Source: Larix kaempferi (taxonomy: Eukaryota > Streptophyta > Pinopsida > Pinales > Pinaceae). Taken from it: a DNA stretch of 64,000 bases. Made by a program: the position numbers and the translations under genes. Of the stretch, positions 12,181 through 23,000 are shown in pieces (the stretch's first letter is position 1; each line of letters begins with the position of its first letter). The notes beneath the pieces were generated by a model. The model worked only from the letters and a program-made list of their open reading frames with translations, was not told the origin of the DNA and did no database searches. Location of the stretch: NCBI GenBank assembly GCA_027924585.1, contig BSBM01000602.1, forward strand, positions 3,967,501 through 4,031,500, read 5' to 3'.

Positions 12181-12866
12181 GTCTCTCTGATCATGAATCA
12201 GTATCAAACATATCTCATATTGAAGTTATCCACAAAGAAGAAGAACTTGCAGATTCTACACTCATGCTCCAAATATCTTCTATTTTGATTTTTGTGCCAG
12301 CTCACACTCTAGAAACTACAGAGGTTCTTAAATCCTCGCTTGCACAAGAATCTGTTGGTTTGCATCATGATCTATTGAATGTTTCGAAGGTCAAATCAGC
12401 AATTGGAGGTAATGCATTCGCTCTCCTTGATCACTCACCTCTTATTTACTACTATATGATCATTTGTACATGCTCTCAAAAGTTTAATGAAGATGTAGGG
12501 CATTGCCATTCGCTTGGGATAATTTCTCATGCATTTTATGGTTTTGATCTCACCTTTACTGGTTCAAAGGAGATCTCAAGAAACCATTCATTAAGTCTTG
12601 GAGCTGATTTAAAATCCAAGCAATCACTACTTGGGATAATTTCTCATGCACATCATGGTTTTGATCTCACCTCTAATAGTTCAAAGGAGATCTCAAGAAA
12701 CCATTCTTCAAGTCTTGGATCTGATTTGGATTCAAAGCATTCACTGTCATGTGATGATTCTTTTGGGCATAATCTCACATATGATGGTTCGAAGAAGAAA
12801 ACAAAAGACTATCTACACATTCATGGATTTGATCCTACCTCAGCTGATTCGAATCGCAGGTTCTAG
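12027..12866 (+). CDS. Repeated-peptide ORF of element C
   Basis: The open frame has 279 codons. The first 35 or so continue the gag similarity. The remainder has no family I recognise. Codons from about 12513 form units of 39 residues. Two good copies begin LGIISHA and contain GFDLT, SKEISRNHS and SLG (12513 and 12630, period 117 bp). A weaker third copy follows at about 12747 with changed spacing. The period of exactly 39 codons and the open frame suggest the repeat was kept or spread as coding sequence. It could also be chance survival in a short element. It is not known whether the protein is made. Confidence 0.55.
   Translation: MSRCMLIHFHDFAESPKELWAHLDERFGKQNEGIGPNHFESKPTVAFALLDGLSDHESVSNISHIEVIHKEEELADSTLMLQISSILIFVPAHTLETTEVLKSSLAQESVGLHHDLLNVSKVKSAIGGNAFALLDHSPLIYYYMIICTCSQKFNEDVGHCHSLGIISHAFYGFDLTFTGSKEISRNHSLSLGADLKSKQSLLGIISHAHHGFDLTSNSSKEISRNHSSSLGSDLDSKHSLSCDDSFGHNLTYDGSKKKTKDYLHIHGFDPTSADSNRRF
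12513..12860 (+). repeat. 117-bp tandem repeat (39 codons) in element C
   Basis: Copies start with cttgggataatttctcatgc at 12513 and 12630. A degenerate third copy is at about 12747-12860. The period keeps the reading frame. Confidence 0.85.
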
Positions 12867-13172
12867 GATCATCCTCATACTTTTGGATTTGTTCTCATCA
12901 CATTCGATCTGAAGAGCAAGTACAAGCACATGCTTTTTCAGCATGAACCACTTCTTCCCAAGAAGAAGATACCTTCAGAGATATGACCAAGCATCACACC
13001 TGCTTGAGTTTGGAGCATTTATTTTTGGTATGCCATACAGTCTATTTTGAGGGGGGGATTTTTCCCATGAGGTTTTCCCCATTTCCTCGGTTTATTGACT
13101 ATTCTTTATTATTCATTGTATTGGGTGACCTTTGGTCCTAGTTACCAGGGCCCAGGATGGATTAAGGGGGGG
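12867..13172 (+). other. Element C 3' untranslated region and polypurine tract
   Basis: No frame is recognised. A short ggggggg run lies near 13052, and the polypurine tract attaaggggggg ends at the 3' LTR border (13172). Confidence 0.7.
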
Positions 13173-13997
13173 TGTTGGGATTTTCCTATACTCCATCCTA
13201 GTCCTAACAACATTTTCCATTTTTGCATTTTTAGTCATGCATGCATTTTGCATACAGTCATGCAATTGCATGCAGGCATGCATCCCAATCATCAGTCCCA
13301 ACACCTAGCCCCGGGAGCTTCTTTCTGATCAGTTTTAGCCCTCCTAGTGCTTAGTGCGCCCTCCTTTCACCTACCACTTGTGAAAGGCGCCCTCTCTCAC
13401 CTACCACTCATTTGCACTTCAATTAGTTGAGTTATCTTTAGATCTTTCCTTGATTTAAGGCTGGATTGACTCTCAACTAACTATATCACTCTGATGGACC
13501 TCCGGTGAGAGTAGACTGCCTATTCTGACTCCAATTAGCTCCTCATGCACCCTCCACTGAGCCTCCTTCATTCAGTTAGTGCCTCCATGTGCCAGTTACA
13601 CCTACCACACTCAATTAGACTCAGTTTGACACCTGGTTGACAGTTACTTGTGCATTGATAACTCCACCGATGATGATTAGGACTCCTAGTGGTGCACTGT
13701 TGACACTCCACTGATGATGATAATGATGACTCCTAGTGCAGTTTAGCCATGCCCATGCAGGCTAATTCGAATTGCCACCTTGGCATTCGAATCTTCACCA
13801 TTGTATTATTTATTTGTCCATATTGTGATTAATGAATTAGTGTGTGATGTTATTCTGCTTCTATTCGAGTTCTACTGTATCATAATTTTGTTGCTCCTTT
13901 ACACTGCATGACCACTCTTCTTCTATTTTCCTGCTTAATCTTAATCTTTCTTGTGAGGTATACATCAGCTCTTAGATCTGTTGTGAGGATTTTTACA
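13173..13997 (+). repeat. 3' LTR of element C
   Basis: It begins tgttgggatttt and ends ttttaca. It is followed by aaact, the second copy of the target duplication. Confidence 0.94.
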
Positions 13998-14002
13998 AAA
14001 CT

Positions 14003-14886
14003 TATTGTATGGTGTAAGACGAAACTTGCCTCTAAGTTCGAAATGATCTTGGATTGATGCATTACTTCTTAGGATTAGAAGAATGGCAGATGCAGAAGGA
14101 AATTTTCCTAAGTAAAGGAAAATACACCATTGATATTCCGACGAGATTCGAAATGTTGGACTGCAAGTCCGTGGCCACTCTGATGGATGCAAATATGAAG
14201 AAGTTGAGGGATTCTGCTTCAAATTCAAATTTGATTGATCCCACTATGTATTGTCAGCTGATTGGATTCTTGATGTATCTTACGAATACCAGACCATATA
14301 TTTATTTTGTTGTGAATGCTCTCAACCAGTTCATGTGCGAGCCAAGGTAGATTCACTCGGTTGCTGCAAAACATGTGCTCATTTACTTGTGTGGCACTGT
14401 GGGATATGGCCTAAGATATGCTTCATAATGAAACTTGAAATTGTGGGGAGTTTCAAACTCAGATTAGGCCAGATGTGCTACAGATAGGAAGAGTACTTCC
14501 GGATGTTACTTCAGTTTGGGTTCTGCAGTGATTTCCTGGTGCAGCAGAAAGTAGACCTCAGTAGCACTCAGTACTACAGAGGTCGAGTATATGGATTCTA
14601 GTACAGCAGTTCGAGAAGCAGTATGGATTCGAAAACTCTTTGCAGGATCTTTTGGCCAGATTCCAAAGCCAACTATGATTCACTGTGATAACTAAAGCCG
14701 TGTGCAGAAACTCGGTATCGCTTCATTCGTGATATGGTGCAAAAAGGCACGATCGAGTTATAGTATGTTCCGACAGATGCCCGACTGCAGATGTTCTTAC
14801 CAAGCCTCTTCCCAGTATAAAGTTTGAATGCTTTCGTGGAAGACTTGGAGCAGAAGAGAATGTGTCCATCCTTGAGAGGGAAAGAT
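14003..14886 (+). pseudogene. Element B RT C-terminus and RNase H
   Basis: This continues the RT interrupted by C. LMHYFLGLEEW-type residues lie near 14055, LIGFLMYLTNTRPYIYF near 14255, and RNase H pieces at 14480-14880 in shifted frames, including a phrase equivalent to RKSTSGCYF and a final LERER-type end. Compared with element D, a few codons around 14045 are missing (the LKD part of EMKDLGL). Several frameshifts and stops make it inactive. Confidence 0.85.
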
Positions 14887-14920
14887 GACATGGATATGTT
14901 CACATTAATTTCACCCAGGT

Positions 14921-15275
14921 ACCTCTACTCGTCCAGGTTCTCAGCTAGGTATGGGAAGATCCCATCGACAGATGAGACAGACAGGTAGTAGATGGTCATG
15001 TGAAGTTTGATTCCACACAGGTGCCTCTACTCGTTCAGGTTCTAGGCCAGGTATGGGGGGATCCCATCGGCAGATGAGACAGACAGGTAGTAGATGGTCG
15101 TGTGAAGCTTGCACAGGTACCTCTACTCGTTCAGGATCTTAGCAAGGTATGGGAGTATCCCATCGACAGATGAGACGAACATGTAGTAGATGGTCGTGCA
15201 CCTCTACTCATCCAGGTTCTCAGCCAAGAATGGGAGGATCCCATCGACAAATGAGACGGATAGGTAGGAGATGGT
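14921..15275 (+). repeat. Tandem array between pol and 3' LTR in element B
   Basis: Four imperfect units start at 14921, 15023, 15119 and 15200. Each carries cctctactcg, ggtatggga and tcccatcg-acagatgaga phrases. Homologous units occupy the same place in element D (26877-27330). Confidence 0.88.
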
Positions 15276-15485
15276 AAAGCTTATTTCTCGAACATCTAGG
15301 TAGGATGGAGAAGCTACTCTTGGACTCATCGAAGGACTGGTTGAGTTGATGTATGATGACACTTCTCAAAGGATTGAGATTGCGTTAACAACCTTAAGTA
15401 TGTATAGAGATGATCGAGACAATATAGATGATTGTGATGTTGATGATGATCGTATCCGAAGAATACCTTCCTTGCTGAGAGGGAG

Positions 15486-16057
15486 TGTTGGAATTTGTGC
15501 AACTTCGAAAGTTATTCTTACTATATTTTATTGTATTGATTCGTACTGCCTATGAGAGATTATGTTGATGTCTTTAATCATGTGAACCCTTGAAAGATTC
15601 AATGTAAACCTTGGGGAGAAAATCAAATAAAGAAAATAATTACTAAATGCATTTGTATATTCGCCCAAGACTAGTTGGCCCAATCAGTTTGACAAGTCAG
15701 CCCAGTTAGGGAAAAAGCCAGTTTGGCATGTGTATAAATAGAGAGGAAGTTTACCTCCTTTGGTCATTCACTCAACCAAGCAAGTTCACATCACTTGGAA
15801 AGAGATTCGCATATGTAGCTAGGAGAAGCATATTTTGGGGTTTCTACTTGGAGAGTTCATCTACTCTCTCCCTTTCATTATTGTACTTTGTTCTCATAAT
15901 TGTTCATCTCTATATGAAGGTTGTTGGGTTTTCTTGCTATTGGGTTTCCGAGGATATTTTTTTGTGTATTGTGTTTCTGTGCTTTGTATTTCTTCTAGTG
16001 ATCTTATTGATCTTATGCGATTAAATTACACTGCTATAATTGTATGAAAAACTAACA
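15486..16057 (+). repeat. 3' LTR of element B
   Basis: It is 572 bp, preceded by the purine tract ctgagagggag and followed by cggct, a one-mismatch copy of the tggct before the 5' LTR. The TATA box tataaatagag is near 15734. Confidence 0.94.
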
Positions 16058-16062
16058 CGGCT

Positions 16063-17300
16063 AGGGCATATCTCAAATATTCCTACTTCATCTAACTTAG
16101 GACTAATCACTTTTACTTCCCTTGATTAGACACTAACAATTTTACTTTCCTACATTAAATTCATGTTGTCCATCAACCTTGCAGACACTAACTTGTTGTA
16201 GTTTGGCACTTATTTCACTAAATCAAAACAAGCTAAAAGTAACAACAAAGCAATTGAACTTTCTTAACAAAGTACAAATATCACTTTTGGTTTCTCTTGC
16301 TTTATAAGCTCATAAACATATCTTGTATAAGGCACTAGTCTCACTCTTCTTTTATATTTATTGCTTTATAATTCATATGCGTGGTGATGTCATATATGTT
16401 CTACTTATTATCATAAAGCATCATTTATATTATATACGTTGCTTTGTATATGACTTATATTTTCAAGTACCTAGCTTACTTTGCATATATGCTTTAAATA
16501 CTTGATCTAGTTGCTAGTTAATTCAAACTTGTTAATCGTATCTTAGAATAGCTATCTAATACTTGGTGTATCCTTTGCATATCTTATATGGTATTTGATC
16601 TAATAGCTTTAAAATTAAGTCCTATAATTGCCATCCTCAGCCTTCAATTGCCATCCTTGGATTATTTTATTAGGATCTATCTCCCTTGGCTTTGTTTAAG
16701 TGTTGGCCTAAACAAAGAGATTGAATGTTGTGAAAATTGCACCCAACCTGAACTTGCCGCCAACGCTGCACCAAGTGAGTCGACGTTTTCATCACGTTCC
16801 CCGAGTGCATATTAGGCAGCAACAGACACCATTGGTGAAATCAATCAATTGTCATCCCTTTACTAGACCTCAAGATCACACCAAGTTGCAAGTGCCAATA
16901 GCATCCTTATTGAAGTTGTATTTGCAACAAGGAAAAAAGTTTCCTTAACATAAATACCCTCAACGTGAGTATAGTTATCACTCACAAGGTAAGCCTCATG
17001 CTTCTCAATAGTCTCAATTGGTTTGTACTATTTGAAGAACGATTTATCTCAGAATGCTTTCCATCCTTCATGGAGTTTCACCAATTGTTGTCTTATTTTT
17101 TTCAACATGAATTCGTCCTTCAAAGTATCTAGCTAATTTCTTGATTTTATATTCTTCAATGGCCCCAACACAATCCTTTATCTGTGAACTAATGTAACCA
17201 ATAGAAAGTAAGATTATCAATCTCACTTTCTATGTCAACATCATGTGCTCTTCATGAACCTAGTCATCTTTGATTATGTTGACATCAAGCCTCAAGTGTT
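16063..17300. other. AT-rich intergenic DNA, no gene seen
   Basis: Short open frames have no protein-like features. No repeat ends or RNA gene were recognised. Confidence 0.55.
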
Positions 17301-18560
17301 TTACTGAAGATTTATTACCTTTTTATTGAAGACTACATCCATACTTTCATGGCCTCTTAGTAACATGGCCATAAAATATATATTCTAGCAACTCACAAAT
17401 ATACCCAATAAATACGCACTTCTTGGATAGATCATCAAGCGTGTACATCTTCACCTTGTGAACCAAAATGTATGCATCACATCCAAAAATATATAGTTTC
17501 TTGCCAAATCACATTATTTTCCAGTAATATCCTTCAAGATAGTACTTGGTGATCAATCATTGAGGTATGGCATTGCTTTCACAATTTCGGCCTAAAATGA
17601 ATCATCAAGGCCAACCTATATCACCATGTACTTACAAGGTTTTTATGGGGTGGACCTCTCTCATAGCATGCTTGCATTCTTATAAAATTGATCAAACTCA
17701 TTGGACTATATTCCCCACCTTTATTGTATTGCATGCTTGCATCTCAACACAAGCCTTGAAGTACATGAACTTTTGAAAGACCTGCTACTTTATCTTCAAG
17801 AAATAAACCAAATTTTACGTAGAGATCATCAATAAAAGTGACAATGCTTACTTCCTCCCTTTGACACCACCGTCGTCAATCCACATCTTGTATGCTAATT
17901 CCAATACCTCCCCAATTGGCTAATCGATCAAATCAAATGTGTTCAATCCTAACTCAATTATAACAGCACTTGAACAAAGCAATGTCCAAAGTCGCCAATG
18001 TCGAAGGGTGGGGGTGTTGCTCATTGCATTGTTCACATCATCAACTTCGTATGCTTCCAATAGCATCAACCTTAGATCTATCGACATGAGCTCTACTTCG
18101 ACATCCATTGTCTCTACTTCACAATGCAACTTCTATGCAACAATTTTGCCAATGTCATGAAGAGCAACAGTGGTAAATTGTAAAACAAGCTTTCCTCCCT
18201 TGAGCATTAAGTAGTACTTTCTATGAACTTACAATAAAACCAATACCTGTGATCTTGCTCATTGAAAGTAGATTTCTAATAAAGACCTACAACATGGATA
18301 CATGAAATCACCTTCATGTGACCCCTATCATAACAAAGTTTTGTGGCGCCTCTACCAACAAACGAACAATCTAATAGAATGAATTGTCTTCTAAATAGAC
18401 TTTCCATTCAACCTTCTAATAAGAAGAAACCTACTCCATTCATCATGTTGTAGATACATCCCTGAGACAATAAACCATAACTCAACTCGTCAACATAATC
18501 TACACCAATTGATATCATGAAGAGTGTACCATTTGCCAATGCATTATTCCCCTACAAAGT
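17300..18560 (-). pseudogene. Highly decayed copia pol, minus strand
   Basis: Reading the reverse strand, fragments appear in the correct order for a copia polyprotein. There is a protease-to-pre-integrase phrase (IRNLLSMSKITGIGF, near 18270-18230), an integrase core echo (VTFIDD and NKGGEY, near 17850-17700), and a post-integrase block (FGCDAYILVHKVK and KKCVFIGY, near 17490-17390). No frame stays open for long. It is much older than elements B-F and has no visible LTRs. Confidence 0.65.
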
Positions 18561-19984
18561 TAGATCCTAGCTGGTGAAAGCATGACATGGGCAACACTTC
18601 TTGGTTGCAAGGCCGTGCAACAAGTCAACAAATACTCTACGCTGAGTTTTTCCACAAATGCCAAGTTTCTACCCAATAATATTACTGTATTTGCAGAAGA
18701 ATTCCGCACCAAGAGTTTTTGCTCAACTAAAATGAATTACATTCTACTGCAGTTTTTAGAACCTTGCACCTTCAGCAAAAACAAACCTGTACATTTTTAA
18801 TATCATTTGTCATACCTACTACCAATTATTCATCTTTGAATCTAGTTTGTAATGATACAAGAATCGTTACCATGATGCACTAAAAAGTGAATGGCTATGA
18901 CCAAATCTCGACTTCCTCGGATGTGTAGATCCAACACCTTTACTGCAGGATCTTCAACTTCACAAGTTAAATTCAGTATTATCCTCTCTTGACCAAACAA
19001 TAGAAAGGTTCATAATTACATTTGATATAAGACCTTCAAAATAATAACAAAGGCTCATGAACACATTCCTTTTAGCCAAAATTGTGACCATCATTAAAGT
19101 AGTGGGAAGTAAAAGACAAAAAGATTAAGTTCGATAACTCAATTATCAAAGTATTAGGAACAACAAATAAAATATGGTTAAAATATCAGTTTGAATTAGA
19201 AAAAGGTCACCATTGCAAGTCACAAAAATCTATGTCAACCTGAAGTGGCAAAAATGTAGAAAGAATCAGAACATTAGGATTTAAGTGGAATATAATGGAA
19301 ACAAAAGTTGGACGAGATTTACAATCCAAGGAGCATTTTAAAGCAAGCAAAAACCTAGATTGAAAGAATTGTCCAAGGTAACCTCATGGCCTACAATTTG
19401 GAAACTCAAGCTTTACCATAAGCAATACGATCACATTCTTCGATAATCTCACAAATATGAAGGTAGAGTGAGAAATTAAGAGTTTAAAATTGTCCAAGGT
19501 AATCGCATACCCTCACTTTGTGTTGATCCAACATTCAATAGAGAGTGGATACACCATACAGTTTTGTCGCAGTGTTGATTAGATTCACAAGCTCCTAACA
19601 ACTTTCGTTTAAATACTTATTGATGCTCCTCAAAGAAGGAAAAATCAATCTCAACTTCAATTGCCAAACTGAACATAAGACTGCAATATTAAAATATGCA
19701 ACAAATTTAAAGATACTGAAATGGGAACACACCACGCAGCACAACTAATATCAGTTCCATTTGCAAAACCAAAATCTATTTTGATTCTTTAATATCAATG
19801 AAAAATACATGAATATTCACAAAACTAAATGGATATATCTAATGCGAAAACACTCATCGGAGTATGCTGACAACCTTAAGAGGCATGTAAATGAATAAAG
19901 ATACAAATAACCAAATTATCTTCTTAATTACACTCCAGATCAAAAATATGGGCTTCAAGTGATTTGGATGCTATATTAGTGAGT
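18561..19984. other. 3' flank of the GlnRS gene
   Basis: This stretch lies downstream of the GlnRS stop codon and should include its 3' untranslated region. No clear polyadenylation signal can be chosen among several AT-rich candidates. No other gene was seen. Confidence 0.5.
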
Positions 19985-20082
19985 CTACTTGTTGATCAAC
20001 TTAGCATAGGAATCACGTAAAGTAACAGTTCGATTGAAAATGATCTTCTCTGGGGTTGAATCTTGATCAACAGAAAAATATC
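19985..20082 (-). CDS. GlnRS last exon
   Basis: Two bases complete a glycine codon, then 31 codons read YFSVDQDSTPEKIIFNRTVT to AKLINK, with TAG at 19987-19985. The acceptor is tttgcag. Confidence 0.94.
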
Positions 20083-23000
20083 CTGCAAAACAAGTTAATC
20101 ATACACAAAACTCCGTCAGAAACATATACAACATCTGCTGAGCAACATGAAAAAAAGGCTGGAGCAGGAATTGTGATATCATTGACAACTATTACAAAAG
20201 CAAGCACCTCTCCCTGGGGGATTAACCTGCCTCCCAAGTTAGATATCCACCAACATAACTAGTGATACCTAATTTTGTTTTAGAAAGACGTAATTTTACA
20301 GTCCTTGATCTGAATGAAGCACCACCTGTAGAAAGTAACCTACCTAGCCTTTCAAACTGGAATTTATCACCAAATTTAGCCTTCGCCAAGTTGGGGACTG
20401 CATATGCCTCTGGTATCACTTCTTTAGATTTTGGATTTAGATCAGCCAGCCAATCATCCAGTTCACTGGGATTCTGAGCAAGTCAAATGATAAATTCAAA
20501 TCAAACTGATGGATAGTATTTTATCTATAATTTAATCATTAGAAGTAATATTGTTCTCCAATAGAGTATGTTACGAACCTCAGCTAGAAAGAGTTTCTCA
20601 AACAACCTAACCTCTACTTTAACTGGATCTACTCCAGGAGATGGTTCTGCAACCCAGTGCAGAACTCCCTGCATTACAGAGGTAAGATTTACTTATTACA
20701 ATCATTCATGAAAAGGTAATGGTTAAAGTTTAAACAATCAAAGCCAAAAGTAAAGAAAATTATCACCTTTGGCTTTATGCTCTTGGTTAGGTCATACTCA
20801 GCACGAAGTTCAACAATAGTCTCCTTGTCATCTCCAAAAATAACTTCTGTGCATTTGATTGGAAATGCATACCTGCAAAGAGAAGAAACATGCCATGATC
20901 TCTAAAACAAATAAACCAATCAATATGAGCATAAATAGAGTTTATTTAATGATGCTGTAAAATAAGATCATGTTTAAACAGGCCTAAAAATTAAAAACAA
21001 CAGAGCTGTCTAATCTTGTAGCAAACTTCCCTCTGGTTGCCGGAATCCAGCAACACAGAAAGTGAAAGTTCCCATAGATCCAAAACTCTAATTGAATTTT
21101 CAACCACCCAGAATTGGCCAAAACCCTAGAGGCATCGTTCTGCCATGCACAGAGCTTGGATTATAATGGAACTCTGCTCATGCCTGAAATTTATGCCTGA
21201 TGCTTATCAGATTTGTGGCAGAAAGAGGGTCCATTTGCTACAAGATTAGCTTACTCTTGCAAACAACTAGGATAAAATAGCATTGCTGGAAAAGAGGATA
21301 CAACAATTTTTTTACTATAAAACTCCAATAAAGTATAGGAAAGAAAGGAAATTGATATTGTAACTTGCAACTGTGTCCAACAAAGAATTCTAGAAGACTG
21401 ATGCTTGTGTTGAACATGGGTAATTGTAAATAATGCAGACAAGATACCTAAGCAAGACAGTTTTCCCAGGAGCAAGGCCATAATAATCCTTTGAATCCTT
21501 CATTCGGAAGTCTGATTTTTCAATGTAAATAACACTTGTAAATGGTACCTGCAGTTTTAAGTTGTAGATATTAGACAAAGTACTGTGACTTGCTTACAAT
21601 GTGCACATGCACTCAGTTTTTAAAGCTTCTAGCCAAGGCTTGTCAAAAAGATCCCAAATTTTAAAATAAACTCAACTATAGCATGTCATAATATGCAGAC
21701 GAGTAAGAACATAACATACACTGAATTAAGTGACTGACATATAAATATTTTAAAGAAAACAAAGAGATTGCAACAAGTAATATCCAATTTATGCTTACAG
21801 CAGCTAGATAACAAAAATGGGCTCATCAAATAAAACAGATCACTGCAGTAAATTAAAACATAGCAGATCATAATATGCACACTAGTAATAACTTCCTTTA
21901 TCCAGGTTCTCAAGTGACAATTTTTGAAGATTTTTGATAAAAAAATCACAAAACTTCTGATTGGAACCGGCTGGTCTAATGAGTTCTGGAGAGTTTCCAG
22001 GCGGAACCGACCGATGCCATCAGTGACTTGACCAGTTCTGGAGGCTTTACAGGTGACTGCAAGTTCCATCACTGAACCAGCCAGTTCTGCACGGAACTGG
22101 CCTTTTTGATCTGAACCGGCCAATTCCATACAGGCTAAGTCACTCAGTGGATTTGAAGGATCAAATTCGTGGATCACTGATAGTGCAGTTTGCATATGAG
22201 CATTGAGCCAAGATGCCAATGTTCACTGTATATTGAACATTGAGCCAAAGTTCAAACCGTCATTGTTCACTGCATATGGGCCGCGCTGAGCCACAATTGT
22301 TCCAATTCAACAACGGTTATCAATGGGAAGCAAAGGTATGATGTAAAGCATGTTTCTTATATCCAACAAGACAATGTTCTCCATCATTCCCTTTGTAATC
22401 CATCCAATGATCGATGGTCTCCACGTATTTTCTGTCAAGTTAGTTATAATTATGTATGTATATTTCGTTAAAATAAGAATATCAAAATCCTCTTTAAACA
22501 TCACAAGACACTAAAGCATTTATTTAGAAGTCTCGGCAATAAATCCAACCCTTTCCTCTCTCAAGGAGTCTATCAAATCCCATGTTCCTGTGGAAAGTCC
22601 TACATTGGACAAACTGGCAGATCCATTCAACCCCATTTTAAAGAACAAATTGCAGTCACTAATCATAACCGCCTTGATAAATCTGCTATAACAGAGCATT
22701 CCCTCAACACTTGTTGGATTTTGTGCAACTTCGGAAGATATTATTATTGTACTTTCATTGTACTTGATTATACCTCCTAAGGGAGATGAACTTTATGTAT
22801 TTAATTATGTAAACACATGAAAGAATCAATGTAAACCTTGGGGTGCAAAGAAGCAAAAGAAAAATATTTAAATTAAATTATTAAATTGCCCCCAAGTGAA
22901 GTCGGCCCAGTTAGGGTATTTTTCATGTCAGCACTTGTATAAATAGAGGAAAAGTGCTCCTCATTATTCACTCACTCACACAAGTGAAGTTCGCATCACC

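Larger units (their letters stand above)
10854..13997 (+). mobile_element. Non-autonomous LTR element C (TR-GAG type)
   Basis: The element is 3,144 bp long with LTRs of 822 and 825 bp. It is flanked by a perfect 5-bp duplication, aaact at 10849-10853 and 13998-14002. A tRNA-iMet primer site follows the 5' LTR, and a purine tract (attaaggggggg) precedes the 3' LTR. The internal part is only 1.5 kb and codes for a gag-like N-terminal domain and a repeated-peptide stretch. There is no protease, integrase or RT. Such elements move only with enzymes from autonomous relatives. The element sits in the RT gene of B, so it is younger than B. Confidence 0.93.
6701..16057 (+). mobile_element. Ty1/copia retrotransposon B (carries nested element C)
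   Basis: The element is bounded by two LTRs that begin tgttggaattt and end aactaaca. The flanking five bases are tggct on the left (6696-6700) and cggct on the right (16058-16062), a TSD with one mismatch. Inside lie a tRNA-iMet-type primer site, gag with a zinc knuckle, protease, integrase, RT and RNase H in copia order, and a purine-rich tract before the 3' LTR. A second element (C, 10854-13997) is inserted in the RT gene just after the YVDD motif. The coding part has many stops, so the copy is defective. It belongs to the same family as element D by LTR and gag similarity. Confidence 0.95.

Noticed and set aside
12027-12866. A host gene at this place
   Set aside because: The frame lies between the LTRs of element C and its first part is gag-like, so it belongs to the element.
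14921-15275. CRISPR array or satellite
   Set aside because: The units are imperfect, vary in spacing, and have no unique spacers. They are an internal part of a copia family.
21686-22219. Reverse-strand open frame of 177 codons in the intron
   Set aside because: The frame runs across the motif cluster and has no protein-like pattern. No splice or neighbour support exists.
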